Positions 27,462 to 36,709 of a DNA stretch of 64,000 bases are shown here, piece by piece. The position numbers and the translations under genes were made by a program. Position 1 is the stretch's first letter, and every line of letters starts with the position of its first letter. Source of the DNA: Clostridium sp. OS1-26 (GTDB taxonomy: Bacteria > Bacillota > Clostridia > Clostridiales > Clostridiaceae); the NCBI RefSeq assembly GCF_030915445.1, contig NZ_CP133264.1, forward strand, positions 4,311,208-4,375,207. The letters are read 5' to 3'. The notes under the pieces are model-generated. The model was not told the origin of the DNA, did no database searches, and saw only the letters and a program-made list of their open reading frames with translations.

Positions 27462-27725
27462 ATGGACGAGTATAATCTTTTTATTAGAATCAATTATAAA
27501 GCATCAGAAGATGGTGGAGTAATAAGTAGTAATACAAGGGTAAATAACAGTAAGGTTAACTCCAACAAATACTTAATTGGTGGAGGAGTATTAAATAGAA
27601 AAGGCGGTACAGTTGTATTCACAGCTAAGAGTTTAGAAGAAGTAAAACAGGTGACTCAGGATAAACCATTGTTAAAAAATATAGCTATGAATTATAATGT
27701 AGCAGTTATTCCAAAAGGAGTTTAA
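27462..27725 (+). CDS. Small protein of unknown function, predicted SOS-regulated
   Basis: This 87-residue soluble protein is not recognised. It has no signal peptide or membrane segment. The middle contains glycine-rich and basic-polar stretches (NKYLIGGGVLNRKGGTVVF, AKSLEEVKQVTQDKPL). ATG 27462 is preceded by GGGGGT; an in-frame ATG at 27444 lies upstream of that site and is less likely. It is monocistronic, driven by a promoter with a perfect LexA box and ended by a strong terminator, so it should be induced by DNA damage. Confidence 0.8.
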   Translation: MDEYNLFIRINYKASEDGGVISSNTRVNNSKVNSNKYLIGGGVLNRKGGTVVFTAKSLEEVKQVTQDKPLLKNIAMNYNVAVIPKGV

Positions 27726-27728
27726 TAA

Positions 27729-27757
27729 AACTAGCAGTCTAGCTGCTAGTTTTTTTA
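27729..27757 (+). terminator. Terminator of the LexA-box gene
   Basis: AACTAGCAG (27729-27737) pairs with CTGCTAGTT (27743-27751) and is followed by TTTTTT. Confidence 0.88.
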
Positions 27758-27804
27758 TAGGGGAATATATGAATAAATATATATGTATCCAATGTTCATT
27801 TTAT

Positions 27805-27856
27805 GACTAAGTTTGCATTATTATTAATATTAATGCAAACTTAGTCTTTTGTTTTT
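27805..27856. terminator. Second strong terminator-like hairpin
   Basis: GACTAAGTTTGCATTA (27805-27820) pairs with its exact complement at 27831-27846 and is followed by TTTTGTTTTT. It may back up the previous terminator or end an unseen short transcript. The remaining bases to 28031 carry no ORF and only the promoter of the next gene. Confidence 0.65.
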
Positions 27857-28031
27857 AGTGTTTTAAGAGAGAATATGCCTTAAAATTAATGGGGCATTTT
27901 CTAAAGAGGTGTAAGCATAATAATAAAATTATATGAAATTTTATTAGAAATTTTCATTAAAAAATATTGCATAATAATAAAATTAATTGTATAATTATAA
28001 ATATAGAAAATAATTAAGGGGGCACAAAATT

Positions 28032-28844
28032 ATGAAGAAAATTTCAGCTTTGATCATAACTGCAGTAATGTCTGTATCATTATTTGCAGGATGCGGAACT
28101 AATAATAGTTCAAATAGCAATAATTCACAAAAGGTAGACTCGTTACAAAGAGTTAAAAATGCAGGTAAGTTAACTATCGGACTTGATGATTCTTATCCAC
28201 CAATGGAATTCAGGGATGATAAAAATAACTTGGTAGGTTTTGATATAGATTTAGGAAACGAATTAGCAAAAAAACTAGGCGTAAAATTAGAAGTAACAAC
28301 TACAGATTTCAATGGAATTTTGTTAGCACTTAAATCAGGAAAATTCGATGTAATACTTTCAGCTTTAAGCATAACAGATAAGAGAAAACAAGAGATAGAT
28401 TTTGTTGGACCATACATAGACGGTGGTCAAATAATGGTAACTAAAAAGGATAATGATAAAATAAACACTAAGGAAGACTTGAAAGGTAAAGTAGTAGGAG
28501 CTCAACTTGGTTCAACTGGTGAGCAAGCAGCTATGAAGGTAGAAGGAACTAAGGAAGTTAAGAGATATGATAAGATTACAGAAGCTTTCCATGATTTATC
28601 CATAGGAAGAATAGATTCATTAATAGTTGACGGTCAAGTTGGAGGATACTACATTAAGAAGGATGGTGGAAACTACAAAATACTAAGTGAAAAATTAACA
28701 AAAGAACCAGAAGGAATAGGTATAAAGAAAGAGGATAAAGAATTAAAAGAGGCTTTACAAAAAGCTCTAGATGAACTTAAAGCAGATGGTACTTTATCTA
28801 AGCTTTCAATGAAGTGGTTTGGATATGATATTTATAAACAATAA
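28032..28844 (+). CDS. Amino-acid ABC transporter substrate-binding lipoprotein (family 3)
   Basis: The 270-residue protein starts with a lipoprotein signal (MKKISALIITAVMSVSLFAG followed by Cys21), then a serine/asparagine linker, then a family 3 periplasmic-binding fold: LTIGLDDSYPPMEFRDDKNN, LVGFDIDLGNELAKKLG, KSGKFDVILSALSITDKR and GSTGEQAAM. Such proteins bind polar amino acids, cystine or glutamine at the membrane surface. No permease or ATPase gene is adjacent, so its transporter is encoded elsewhere. GGGGGC lies about 8 bases upstream of the ATG. Confidence 0.92.
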   Translation: MKKISALIITAVMSVSLFAGCGTNNSSNSNNSQKVDSLQRVKNAGKLTIGLDDSYPPMEFRDDKNNLVGFDIDLGNELAKKLGVKLEVTTTDFNGILLALKSGKFDVILSALSITDKRKQEIDFVGPYIDGGQIMVTKKDNDKINTKEDLKGKVVGAQLGSTGEQAAMKVEGTKEVKRYDKITEAFHDLSIGRIDSLIVDGQVGGYYIKKDGGNYKILSEKLTKEPEGIGIKKEDKELKEALQKALDELKADGTLSKLSMKWFGYDIYKQ

Positions 28845-28868
28845 TTAAAAATAGATTAATATTATTAG

Positions 28869-28901
28869 AGACCTTGGCAATCTGATTGTTGAGGTCTTTT
28901 T
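28869..28901 (+). terminator. Rho-independent terminator
   Basis: AGACCT (28869-28874) pairs with AGGTCT (28892-28897), extended by an inner GCAAT/ATTGT pairing, followed by TTTTT. Confidence 0.85.
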
Positions 28902-29046
28902 GCATGCTTTTGATAGATTTTAGCTGTATATATATGTATTCATAATAAGGATGACTGCAGTATAATGTACGAATATATTTGAACTTTTTAGGTAAATATA
29001 AAAGCAAAAAGGAATATTAGAGTTTATGCAGGGGGTGCTGTATAAC

Positions 29047-30510
29047 ATGAATTCTCTTACAAATAACCTAGATGATAATATAAACACAATTTTAGCTAAT
29101 TCTCCAGCAAACTTCAATGTTGTAAAAAGAGAGATAATAATTAAAGATAATATTAGATGTTTTATACTATATATTAGTAACCTTGCGAAACAAGAATTTA
29201 TAGAAAATAGTATAATATTTCCTCTATTATTTCATGTTCATTGTGCAATAAACAACGTTGAGTGTAAGACAGACTATATAGCGAAAAGATATATAGCATC
29301 AAGTGATGTCAAGGTTACGTCAGACCTAAATTTAATATCTATGGAGTTGAAGCGTGGAAAATGTATAATTTTAATAGAAAATGAGAATAGCGTTATAGTC
29401 TGTAAAACCATAGGAGCAGCACATAGAGCTGTTACAGAGTCAAATGTTGAAAAAGTAATAAGAGGTGGAAGAGAAGCCTTTATTGAAAGTTTAGAAACTA
29501 ATATATCATTGGTTCAGCAAGGAATTAAAAATGATAACTTAAAAATGGAGACTTTTATATTTGGGGAAGAAAACAAGATGGATTCAGTTCTTATTTATTT
29601 GGATAATGCAATTGATCCTGAGGTGTTAAATAATATTCGAAACAGTATAAATCTTATAAAAGCTAAGCAAATATTAGGGCCAGGAATGTTAAGTCAATTA
29701 ATGAAAATTTCCGATTGGTCAATTTTTCCTCAAGTTAAAACCAGTGAAAAACCGACTAAGGTAATTTCGGACATTCTTCAAGGTAAGGCAGCCATATTAG
29801 CTGAGGGGGCTCCATATGCAATGATACTTCCTGTTTGTTTTGTAGAATTTTTTCAGGATATTGAGGATTATGCAAATAGAGTCTTGCTTGGAACTTTCGA
29901 CAGACTTATCAGGTTTTTAGCTTTAATAATAGTCCTAGTTTTACCTTCTTTATATCTTATACTCTTAAACTATAATAGTGAGCTTACACCTTTGAATTTA
30001 ATAAAAATAATTATAAGTACAAGGCAAAATATTCCACTGCCACCCTTTTTAGAGATACTTTTTATGGAGATTTTAGTAGAAATCCTTAGAGAGGGAGGAC
30101 TTAGACTTCCAAACCCAGTAGGGCAAACACTGTCAATAGTTGGAGGTATTGTATTAGGTCAGGCAGCTACTTTAGCCGGACTGGTAAGCCCAACTACACT
30201 AGTGGTTGTGGCTATTACTGTTATATGCACTTTTCTTATTCCTAATTATGATATGGCACTTTCTATTAGATTATTGCGCTTTGGAGTTCTTTTAATGACT
30301 AATTTCTTTGCCTTTTTAGGACTTTTGGTTGCAATTCAATTAATAATTGTAACATTAATAAGAATGGATTCTTTTGGTGTTCCATATTTTACACCATATG
30401 CTCCGCTAAGATTTAAAGGATTAAGGGATACTTTTACAAGATCTAAAATAGAAAATTTAAATACTAGAGCTTCTGGCTTTGAGATAAGTAAGAATAAAAA
30501 AAATAAATAA
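29047..30510 (+). CDS. Spore germination protein GerA family, A subunit
   Basis: The 487-residue protein is the A component of a GerA-type germinant receptor in the spore inner membrane. It has a soluble N-terminal half (FILYISNLAKQEFIE, FIESLETNISLVQQGI), and the hallmark FIFGEENKMDSVLIYLDN, DWSIFPQVKTSEKPTKV and ILQGKAAILAEGAPYAMI stretches. About five C-terminal membrane helices follow, including the conserved REGGLRLPNPVGQTLSIVGG. ATG 29047 has GGGGG about 11 bases upstream; the ATG at 29026 is an alternative. B and C subunits follow in order, so this is a complete gerABC-type operon apart from a frameshift in gene B. Confidence 0.92.
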   Translation: MNSLTNNLDDNINTILANSPANFNVVKREIIIKDNIRCFILYISNLAKQEFIENSIIFPLLFHVHCAINNVECKTDYIAKRYIASSDVKVTSDLNLISMELKRGKCIILIENENSVIVCKTIGAAHRAVTESNVEKVIRGGREAFIESLETNISLVQQGIKNDNLKMETFIFGEENKMDSVLIYLDNAIDPEVLNNIRNSINLIKAKQILGPGMLSQLMKISDWSIFPQVKTSEKPTKVISDILQGKAAILAEGAPYAMILPVCFVEFFQDIEDYANRVLLGTFDRLIRFLALIIVLVLPSLYLILLNYNSELTPLNLIKIIISTRQNIPLPPFLEILFMEILVEILREGGLRLPNPVGQTLSIVGGIVLGQAATLAGLVSPTTLVVVAITVICTFLIPNYDMALSIRLLRFGVLLMTNFFAFLGLLVAIQLIIVTLIRMDSFGVPYFTPYAPLRFKGLRDTFTRSKIENLNTRASGFEISKNKKNK

Positions 30511-30550
30511 CCTTTAAAATAAAGAATGACAAATTGTAAGAGGAACTGCA

Positions 30551-31614
30551 ATGAATATAAATAATAAAATAACTGAACACCAGTATATAGCCCTTGTACA
30601 TAGCGCAATGATAGCAGTAGGAATTTTATCTCTTGCCCAGAATGTTGCTAATGATGCTCATCAGCAGGGATGGATATCTGTAATAATTGGTGGTATATAT
30701 CCTATTGTTGTTGTGTTAATGGCTGCTTATATAGATAAAAAAATGAAACATATTGACTTCAAGGAACTAAACAATAAAATATATGGCAAGTTTTTAACTA
30801 ATATAATAATTTTTATTTTTTTTGCAATCTTTCTTTTTTTGAACTGGCAATCTTATCTGGTTTCGCTAATGTATTATACTTAACTATTGTTAATTATATA
30901 CCCCGTTATATAATACTAATATTAGTTATGTTATTAACTATATATTCAGCTATATATGGACTCACTAATGTAGGAAGGCTATGCGAACTGTTTTTTTATC
31001 TGATGATAGGATTTATAGCCTTAATGATATTTTTTATTCCAAGAGGAGAGATAAGAAATATAAAACCTATTATTACTTCCTATAAGGATATAATTAAAGC
31101 AATACCTGCTACTTTGTATTCATACACAGGTGTGGAAATAAGCTATATTTCCATATCATTTATAACTAATAGAAAAAGTACCCCAAAAGCAGGTATGATT
31201 GCGGTTTTTACAATAATATTTATATATACATTAAATATATTTATGACTATTTATTCACTTGGATGGGAACTAACTTCGAAGGTTTCTTATCCTCTTCTTT
31301 ATTTAGTATCTACCATACATCTACCATTAATTGAAAACTTTATAACATTACTAATGCTTTTATGGAGCAGTATTATATTTAGAATTTTAGTCTGTTATCT
31401 TTTTGCATCCTCCTACTGTTTGTCAAAAGTTATAAAAATAAATTATAGAGGATGCTGCATTTTATGTTCAATTTTTACTTTGGGTCTAAGTTATTTTTTT
31501 ATACCGGAATATAATAGAACAAAAATTCTAGACGTTATTACTCCATATGTAGTGATATTTGGAGTACTTTGGGGAGTTGTAACTGCAGTATTAGTTTATT
31601 TTAAAACAAGATAA
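30551..31614 (+). CDS. Spore germination protein GerA family, B subunit (frameshifted)
   Basis: Across one frameshift this encodes a ~354-residue, ten-helix membrane protein of the amino-acid-permease-like GerAB family. The N-terminal frame begins NINNKITEHQYIALVHSAMI and breaks at the T-run 30834-30840; one added T restores the sequence LFFELAILSGFANVLYL and reads on through LLTIYSAIYGLTNVGR to the stop at 31614. The B subunit holds the germinant-binding pocket. It lies between the A and C subunit genes. If the indel is genuine, this receptor would be non-functional. Confidence 0.87.
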
Positions 31615-31672
31615 TATACAATATTTTATATAAACTAAAGATGAAATAATTATCTACTAGGAAGTGATAATA

Positions 31673-32779
31673 ATGCAAGTAATAAAAATACTATCGTTTG
31701 TTATTATAATTCCTATTATATTTTCGGGGTGTTATAACATGCGAGCTCAGGAAGAATTGGGAATAGCAATAGGATTAGGATACGATATAGAAAATCAGGG
31801 AGTTGGATATAAATATAGAGACACATTAGAAACTTTTACTTTTAAAGGTGAAAGAAAAATAGAACACGAAGTTTTTAGTGGTAGAAGTAAATCTATATAT
31901 AGTACTGCAAATGAACTCCAGATGAAGTCCAATAGGAAATTGATATTGGGAACAGAAATAGTTTATTTAATTGGAGAAGAAAGAGCAAGGTATGGAATTA
32001 AAGATATATTAGATGGACAGATAAGGGATCCTATGAGAAGAGTAGTAGCATCTATAGCAGTAAGTGGAGAACCAGCAAAAGATGTATATAAAATGAATCC
32101 AACATCGGCATCCACCATGGCAGAACAAATTCGTGGAATTTTAAACTTTATTTGTATGGATAACTTCTTTCCTACCAATAATGAAGTATCAGAAGTTTTA
32201 AAAATGTATTATCAGGAAGGGAGAAAGATTGTTATACCTTATATGGAAGCAAAGGAAAAACGATTTCAAGTTTCAGGGCTTGCATTATTTAAGGAAGATA
32301 AAATAATTAAAAAGGTTTCTTTGGATGAAGCTAGATTAATAAATATTTTGAGAAATAATGATGGATTAGGATATCTAGCTATTAACAAGCCAGAAAGAAA
32401 TGAATACTATGAAGCTTATTTTAAAAATAAAAATAAACTTAAGGTGAAGGTTTCAAAAGAGAGTAATCATTTAAAGTATGACATTTTTGTTACCCTTATT
32501 GGAGATTTAAAGGTAGATACTATAGATAAAAATCTGATAACTAAAGAAGAGGTTAAAGATATAGAAAAAGTATTTGCAGAAGATTTGCAGAAAAAATTAG
32601 AGATCGAATTGGAGAAAATGCAAAAAGAATATCAAACAGATTGGATTGATCTTGGAAAATATGCAGCAGCTAAATATGGAAGACAAGGAAACTATGATAG
32701 TGATAAGGCATTCTGTGATGCTATAATAGATACACATGTAAATGTCAAAATATCTACTATAGGACAAAAGAAAAAATAA
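31673..32779 (+). CDS. Spore germination protein GerA family, C subunit (lipoprotein)
   Basis: The 368-residue protein carries a lipoprotein signal with lipobox IFSGC at residues ~15-19, and the GerAC pattern (LGIAIGLGYDIENQ, NELQMKSNRKLILGTEIVYLIG, GIKDILDGQIRDPMRR, and C-terminal EKMQKEYQTDWIDLGKYAAA). It is the peripheral, lipid-anchored component of the receptor. The start at 31673 follows AGGAAGTG; an in-frame upstream ATG at 31664 is within that region. Its presence confirms that the organism forms spores. Confidence 0.92.
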   Translation: MQVIKILSFVIIIPIIFSGCYNMRAQEELGIAIGLGYDIENQGVGYKYRDTLETFTFKGERKIEHEVFSGRSKSIYSTANELQMKSNRKLILGTEIVYLIGEERARYGIKDILDGQIRDPMRRVVASIAVSGEPAKDVYKMNPTSASTMAEQIRGILNFICMDNFFPTNNEVSEVLKMYYQEGRKIVIPYMEAKEKRFQVSGLALFKEDKIIKKVSLDEARLINILRNNDGLGYLAINKPERNEYYEAYFKNKNKLKVKVSKESNHLKYDIFVTLIGDLKVDTIDKNLITKEEVKDIEKVFAEDLQKKLEIELEKMQKEYQTDWIDLGKYAAAKYGRQGNYDSDKAFCDAIIDTHVNVKISTIGQKKK

Positions 32780-32832
32780 ATGCTATACTATTTTTAAATA
32801 AAAATAGTATTTTAAATTAGAACTAAGGAAGA

Positions 32833-34599
32833 ATGGGGGAAGGACCTTTGATACATCTTATTAAAGATGAGCTGCAAGGTATCGCTGAAACAATTAAAGC
32901 GATAGTGGGTATTGACGTAACAATTATGGACAGAAATCTCCTTAGAATAGCAGCAACAGGAAGACTTAGGGAGAAAATAGGAGCATACGGTCCTAAGAAC
33001 TCAGTATTTGAAAGGTGCGTAAGAACAGGAGAACCTTATCTCATTGAGGATCCTACAATTTGCAGTGAATGTACTACTTGTGATATAAGAGGAGTTTGCG
33101 ATGAAAAAGCAGAAGTCTGTTTTCCTATAATTATAGATGACAGAGTTGAAGGCGTTATTGGAATGATTATTTTTGATGAAAGGCAAAAGAAGACCTTTCT
33201 GGAGAAAAAAGATAGCTATACAGATTTTGATAAGAGATTAAGTGAATTTATTTCTTCAAGAATCAGAGAGAAAAGCATCAATAATAAACTAGAGTATAAA
33301 TCAAAAGAATTACTAACGGTAATTGACTCTGTAAATGAAGGTATTATAATCATAGATGATGAAAATAAAATACTTAGTATAAATAAATATATCAAAGAAA
33401 AATTTAGACTAAAAGATTTTGGAATAGTAGGTAAAAACATAAATGAAATACTTCATGACAAAATAATTGATAAGTTTAAGAAGACAAACTATTGCATAGA
33501 AGAAGAGCAAGTATCTATTAGTTATAATAATTATAGATATGTGTTTCTCTTATCAATAAAAGCTATTGAAGTTAATGAAAAGATTTCCGGTGCAGTTATA
33601 ACCTTTAAGGATTTTAATAAATTACAGCAGTCTGTTTTGAAAGCAAGTGAAAAACATTCACTATTTACTTTTGAAAACATTATAGGAGACAGTCCTGCAT
33701 TTTCTCAAGTTAAAGAACAGGTGAGACTTATTTCAAAGCAAAATGTGCCAGTTTTATTATTAGGGGAAAGTGGTACAGGTAAGGAGCTTTTTGCTAGGGC
33801 GATTCATTTTGAAAGTGATAGAAAAAATGAAATCTTTATGCCAATAAACTGCGGTGCAATACCAGATAGCCTTGTGGAAAGTGAGCTTTTTGGATATGAA
33901 AAAGGTGCATTTACAGGTGCCAGCAGCAGCGGTAAGATGGGTAAATTTGAAATCGCAAAGGATGGAACTATCTTTTTAGATGAGATAGGTGACTTGCCTC
34001 TTCATATGCAGGTTAAGTTACTTAGAGTGCTTGAGGAAAAAGAAATTGTAAGAGTGGGAGGGTTAAATACTATTAAGGTTAACCCAAGAATTGTTGCAGC
34101 TACAAATAAGAATTTATACAAAATGGTAGAGACGGGAGAGTTCAGACAGGACTTATTCTACAGATTAAATGTAATTCCTATTACTATACCTTCGTTAAGA
34201 GAAAGAGGATATGATGTATTAGAACTCTCAATGTATTTTTTAAATAGGTACAACAGAATATATGAAAAAAACATCGAAGGCTTTACTGACGGCGCTAAAA
34301 ATGCTTTAATGTCTTATTCTTGGCCAGGTAATGTAAGAGAATTACAGAATTTAATAGAATATGCTATCAACTTTGAAAAAGAAAAATATATTACGCTGGA
34401 CACCATAATTAAAAGAATGACTAGCGATGAAGATATCCCTTTAATTGAAAAAGGATTAAAAGAGATGGTGGCAGAATACGAAAAGCAGATAATCAGTAAA
34501 TTAATTGATCGTTATGGTGCTGATACTGATGCAAAAAAAATAATCGCTAAAAAATTAGGAATAAGTCCAGCTACACTATATCGTAAGCTTGAGGAATAA
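32833..34599 (+). CDS. Sigma-54-dependent activator, likely cysteine-responsive (CdsR-like)
   Basis: The 588-residue activator has an N-terminal sensor domain with a cysteine-rich segment (CSECTTCDIRGVCDEKAEVC, about residues 77-96), which may bind a metal or sense redox/sulfur. A PAS domain (NEGIIIIDDENKILSINKY) follows, then a complete AAA+ domain (GESGTGKE, canonical GAFTGA, LDEIGDLPLHMQ) and a Fis-type DNA-binding end (AKKLGISPATLYRKLEE). The gene is immediately upstream of a sigma-54 promoter driving a cysteine desulfidase gene. In C. difficile a similar pair (CdsR-CdsB, from memory) controls cysteine breakdown, so the same role is likely. Confidence 0.88.
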   Translation: MGEGPLIHLIKDELQGIAETIKAIVGIDVTIMDRNLLRIAATGRLREKIGAYGPKNSVFERCVRTGEPYLIEDPTICSECTTCDIRGVCDEKAEVCFPIIIDDRVEGVIGMIIFDERQKKTFLEKKDSYTDFDKRLSEFISSRIREKSINNKLEYKSKELLTVIDSVNEGIIIIDDENKILSINKYIKEKFRLKDFGIVGKNINEILHDKIIDKFKKTNYCIEEEQVSISYNNYRYVFLLSIKAIEVNEKISGAVITFKDFNKLQQSVLKASEKHSLFTFENIIGDSPAFSQVKEQVRLISKQNVPVLLLGESGTGKELFARAIHFESDRKNEIFMPINCGAIPDSLVESELFGYEKGAFTGASSSGKMGKFEIAKDGTIFLDEIGDLPLHMQVKLLRVLEEKEIVRVGGLNTIKVNPRIVAATNKNLYKMVETGEFRQDLFYRLNVIPITIPSLRERGYDVLELSMYFLNRYNRIYEKNIEGFTDGAKNALMSYSWPGNVRELQNLIEYAINFEKEKYITLDTIIKRMTSDEDIPLIEKGLKEMVAEYEKQIISKLIDRYGADTDAKKIIAKKLGISPATLYRKLEE

Positions 34600-34612
34600 G
34601 AGTATACATGCA

Positions 34613-34653
34613 TTTTTCTCAAAAATAATAATTAATTATCATTTTTGAGAAAA
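34613..34653. promoter_or_regulatory. Probable upstream activator site 1 (inverted repeat)
   Basis: TTTTTCTCAAAAAT (34613-34626) and ATTTTTGAGAAAA (34641-34653) are inverted copies around an AT spacer, about 120-150 bases upstream of the -24/-12 promoter. A related copy lies at 34718-34732. This is the expected position for enhancer-like sites bound by the activator encoded just upstream. A terminator role for the activator gene is also possible, but there is no T-run. Confidence 0.6.
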
Positions 34654-34712
34654 GCGTTGAAGTAGGGTGTAAACGGTTATAAAGTGGAATTCCAATGTTT
34701 TCATAAATATAA

Positions 34713-34737
34713 TTCTTATTTTTGAGAAAAATAAGAA
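34713..34737. promoter_or_regulatory. Probable upstream activator site 2 (palindrome)
   Basis: TTCTTATTTTT-GAG-AAAAATAAGAA is a perfect inverted repeat and contains the same ATTTTTGAGAAAA core as site 1. It lies 30 bases upstream of the sigma-54 promoter. Confidence 0.55.
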
Positions 34738-34767
34738 GGTAATCTACGTAGTTAGGCCGTAAAATCA

Positions 34768-34785
34768 TTGGCATGATATTTGCTT
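34768..34785 (+). promoter_or_regulatory. Sigma-54 promoter of the cysteine desulfidase gene
   Basis: TTGGCAT-GATAT-TTGCTT fits the -24/-12 consensus with the conserved GG and GC dinucleotides at the right spacing. It ends 38 bases before the ATG at 34824, which is preceded by AGGAGG. Confidence 0.85.
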
Positions 34786-34823
34786 ATTAATAATTATAGA
34801 TAAAATCTAGGAGGTAATAACAG

Positions 34824-36095
34824 ATGAAAAACAATGAATTATTAGTAAGCATATTAAAGGATCAGGTTGTTCCAGCACTTGGATGTACAGAACCAACTGC
34901 AGTTGCATATGCAGTTGCAAAGGCTAAAGAATTATTAGAAGAAGAAGTGGAAACATTAGATATATTAGTTGACCGTAATGTATTAAAGAATGGTAAAGAA
35001 GTAGGCATACCAGGAACGAATGAGAAGGGAATAGTAGTTGCTGCAGCTTTAGCATTAGTCGTAGGAAAATCAGAATATAAGCTTGAAGTGTTAAAAGAGG
35101 TGACAAATGAAAGCTTAGAAGAAGCCCTTAAGCTAATGGGAAAAAATATGATAAATCTAGATTTAAAAAAGGATGTTACAGGTCTTTATATTGAAGTAAT
35201 TACAAAAGGTAAAAACAATACTTCAAGAGTAATTATTAAAAAGACTCACTTAAATGTAGTGCTGCTTGAGCAAAATGGACAATGTATCTCAGCCCAAGAT
35301 GATAAAGAGGAAGCTGCAAAACCATCTTTAAGAGATAGAATTAGAGAATTTACTATTGCTGATTTAAAAGAATTTGTTGATACTATAGAGTTTGAGAAAA
35401 TTAAGTTCATAAACGAAGGAATTGTTATGAACAAAAGAATTGCTGATGACGACTTAAAATACAATCTAGGTATCGGACTTGGAAATATGTTAAAAAGTGA
35501 AAAAGAGGATTTAGAGCAGAATGCTAAGGCAATTACTTCAGCTGCTTCAGAAGCAAGAATGGCAGGACACCCATTACCAGTAATGAGCAGTGCAGGTAGC
35601 GGAAATCACGGATTAGTTGCTATATTACCTATAGCTATTATTGGAGAAGGAATGAATATAGACAATGAAAAAATAGTTAGAGCGGTAACCTTAAGCCATT
35701 TAGTTACTGTATATATAAAAAGCTACACAGGATCATTATCACCAGTTTGTGGATGTGGAGTTGCTGCTGGAGTAGGGGCTAGTGCAGGACTATCATATCT
35801 TTTAGGTGGAACTCTTGAGCAAATAGGCGGAGCTATTAAAAACATGATAGCTGGTATAAGCGGAATGATATGTGATGGAGCTAAAATCGGATGTTCCTAT
35901 AAGTTAGCTATATCAGTAAATGCAGCAGTGGATGCAGCTAAAATGGCAAATAAAAATGTATTTATACCTTCAAGAGATGGTATACTTGATGATTCAGTAG
36001 AAAAGACAATACAAAACTTAGGAAGAGTATCAAATGAAGGTATGGCAAATACTGACGATATAATTCTAGATGTAATGTTACAAGGCTGTAAATAA
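34824..36095 (+). CDS. L-cysteine desulfidase family protein (UPF0597/CyuA/CdsB-like)
   Basis: The 423-residue protein belongs to the UPF0597 family related to the iron-sulfur serine dehydratase alpha fold, which degrades L-cysteine to pyruvate, ammonia and sulfide. Conserved features are VVPALGCTEPTAVAYAVAKAKE at the N-terminus, the AGHPLPVMSSAGSGNHG loop, SPVCGCGVAAGVGASAG and the GMICDGAKIGCSYKLA segment, whose cysteines probably ligate the cluster. AGGAGG precedes the start. It is controlled by a sigma-54 promoter and adjacent activator, so expression should follow cysteine levels. Confidence 0.9.
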   Translation: MKNNELLVSILKDQVVPALGCTEPTAVAYAVAKAKELLEEEVETLDILVDRNVLKNGKEVGIPGTNEKGIVVAAALALVVGKSEYKLEVLKEVTNESLEEALKLMGKNMINLDLKKDVTGLYIEVITKGKNNTSRVIIKKTHLNVVLLEQNGQCISAQDDKEEAAKPSLRDRIREFTIADLKEFVDTIEFEKIKFINEGIVMNKRIADDDLKYNLGIGLGNMLKSEKEDLEQNAKAITSAASEARMAGHPLPVMSSAGSGNHGLVAILPIAIIGEGMNIDNEKIVRAVTLSHLVTVYIKSYTGSLSPVCGCGVAAGVGASAGLSYLLGGTLEQIGGAIKNMIAGISGMICDGAKIGCSYKLAISVNAAVDAAKMANKNVFIPSRDGILDDSVEKTIQNLGRVSNEGMANTDDIILDVMLQGCK

Positions 36096-36103
36096 GCAAA
36101 ATT

Positions 36104-36147
36104 AAGCTCATAAGCTAAGGAAAAAATCTTTAGCTTATGAGCTTTTT
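36104..36147. terminator. Strong terminator between cysteine desulfidase and GNAT genes
   Basis: AAGCTCATAAGCTAA (36104-36118) pairs exactly with TTAGCTTATGAGCTT (36130-36144), followed by TTT. It serves the plus-strand gene and, with A-rich sequence on the other side, possibly the convergent GNAT gene. Confidence 0.88.
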
Positions 36148-36149
36148 AT

Positions 36150-36578
36150 CTATATTTGTCTATTTAGAATCATATATAATTCAGGATTAGATATAGCATA
36201 AAAGCCATATTTTTTATAAAGTCCATGTGCAGTGCTAGTTGCTAGCATTGTTCTTTTAACACCTTTAATTTCATCATGATTTACAATGCATTCCATCATC
36301 CATTTTCCAAGTCCTAGGCCTCTATAATTTTCATCAATATATACATCACATAAATATGCAAAGGTTGCATAATCTGTAACAATTCTTGCAAAACCAACCT
36401 GAGTATTTTCCTTGAATAGACTAAAGCATAATGAATTTTCTATTGAGCGTAAAATAGTGTCTTTATCTCTAGTATTTGCCCAGTAAGATTTTGATAGAAA
36501 GGAACACACGGCTTCTGTATTAACCTTCTTTCTATCTGTGTATATTGTAAATTGATCACATTTATATTCCTTAAACAT
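36150..36578 (-). CDS. GNAT family N-acetyltransferase
   Basis: The 142-residue protein has the GNAT core, including the acetyl-CoA pyrophosphate loop (NYRGLGLGKWMMECIVNH) preceded by beta strand YLCDVYIDE, and a C-terminal LYKKYGFYAISNPELYMIL. Small single-domain GNATs of this form acetylate unknown small molecules or proteins. GAGGAGGTG lies close upstream of the ATG. It is divergent from the MocR-type regulator at 36710, which may control it. Confidence 0.87.
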   Translation of the reverse strand: MFKEYKCDQFTIYTDRKKVNTEAVCSFLSKSYWANTRDKDTILRSIENSLCFSLFKENTQVGFARIVTDYATFAYLCDVYIDENYRGLGLGKWMMECIVNHDEIKGVKRTMLATSTAHGLYKKYGFYAISNPELYMILNRQI

Positions 36579-36619
36579 GAAGGCACCTCCTCAAAATAAT
36601 AGATTGATTTTGCTAAGTT

Positions 36620-36690
36620 TTATGGTACAGTTATAGTATATTTGTAATTTTTAGTTTAAACAATAATAAGAATATTAAAGTGTACCAGTA
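36620..36690. promoter_or_regulatory. Divergent promoter region with repeated GTACAG motifs
   Basis: Between the GNAT and MocR genes, GGTACAGTTATAGTATA (from about 36623) and GTGTACCAGTACAG (from about 36680) share the GTACAG element, and GTACCAGTAC is itself an inverted repeat. MocR regulators usually bind such direct repeats between divergent genes. The assignment is by position and motif only. Confidence 0.4.
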
Positions 36691-36709
36691 CAGAATGAGG
36701 TGATATGTT

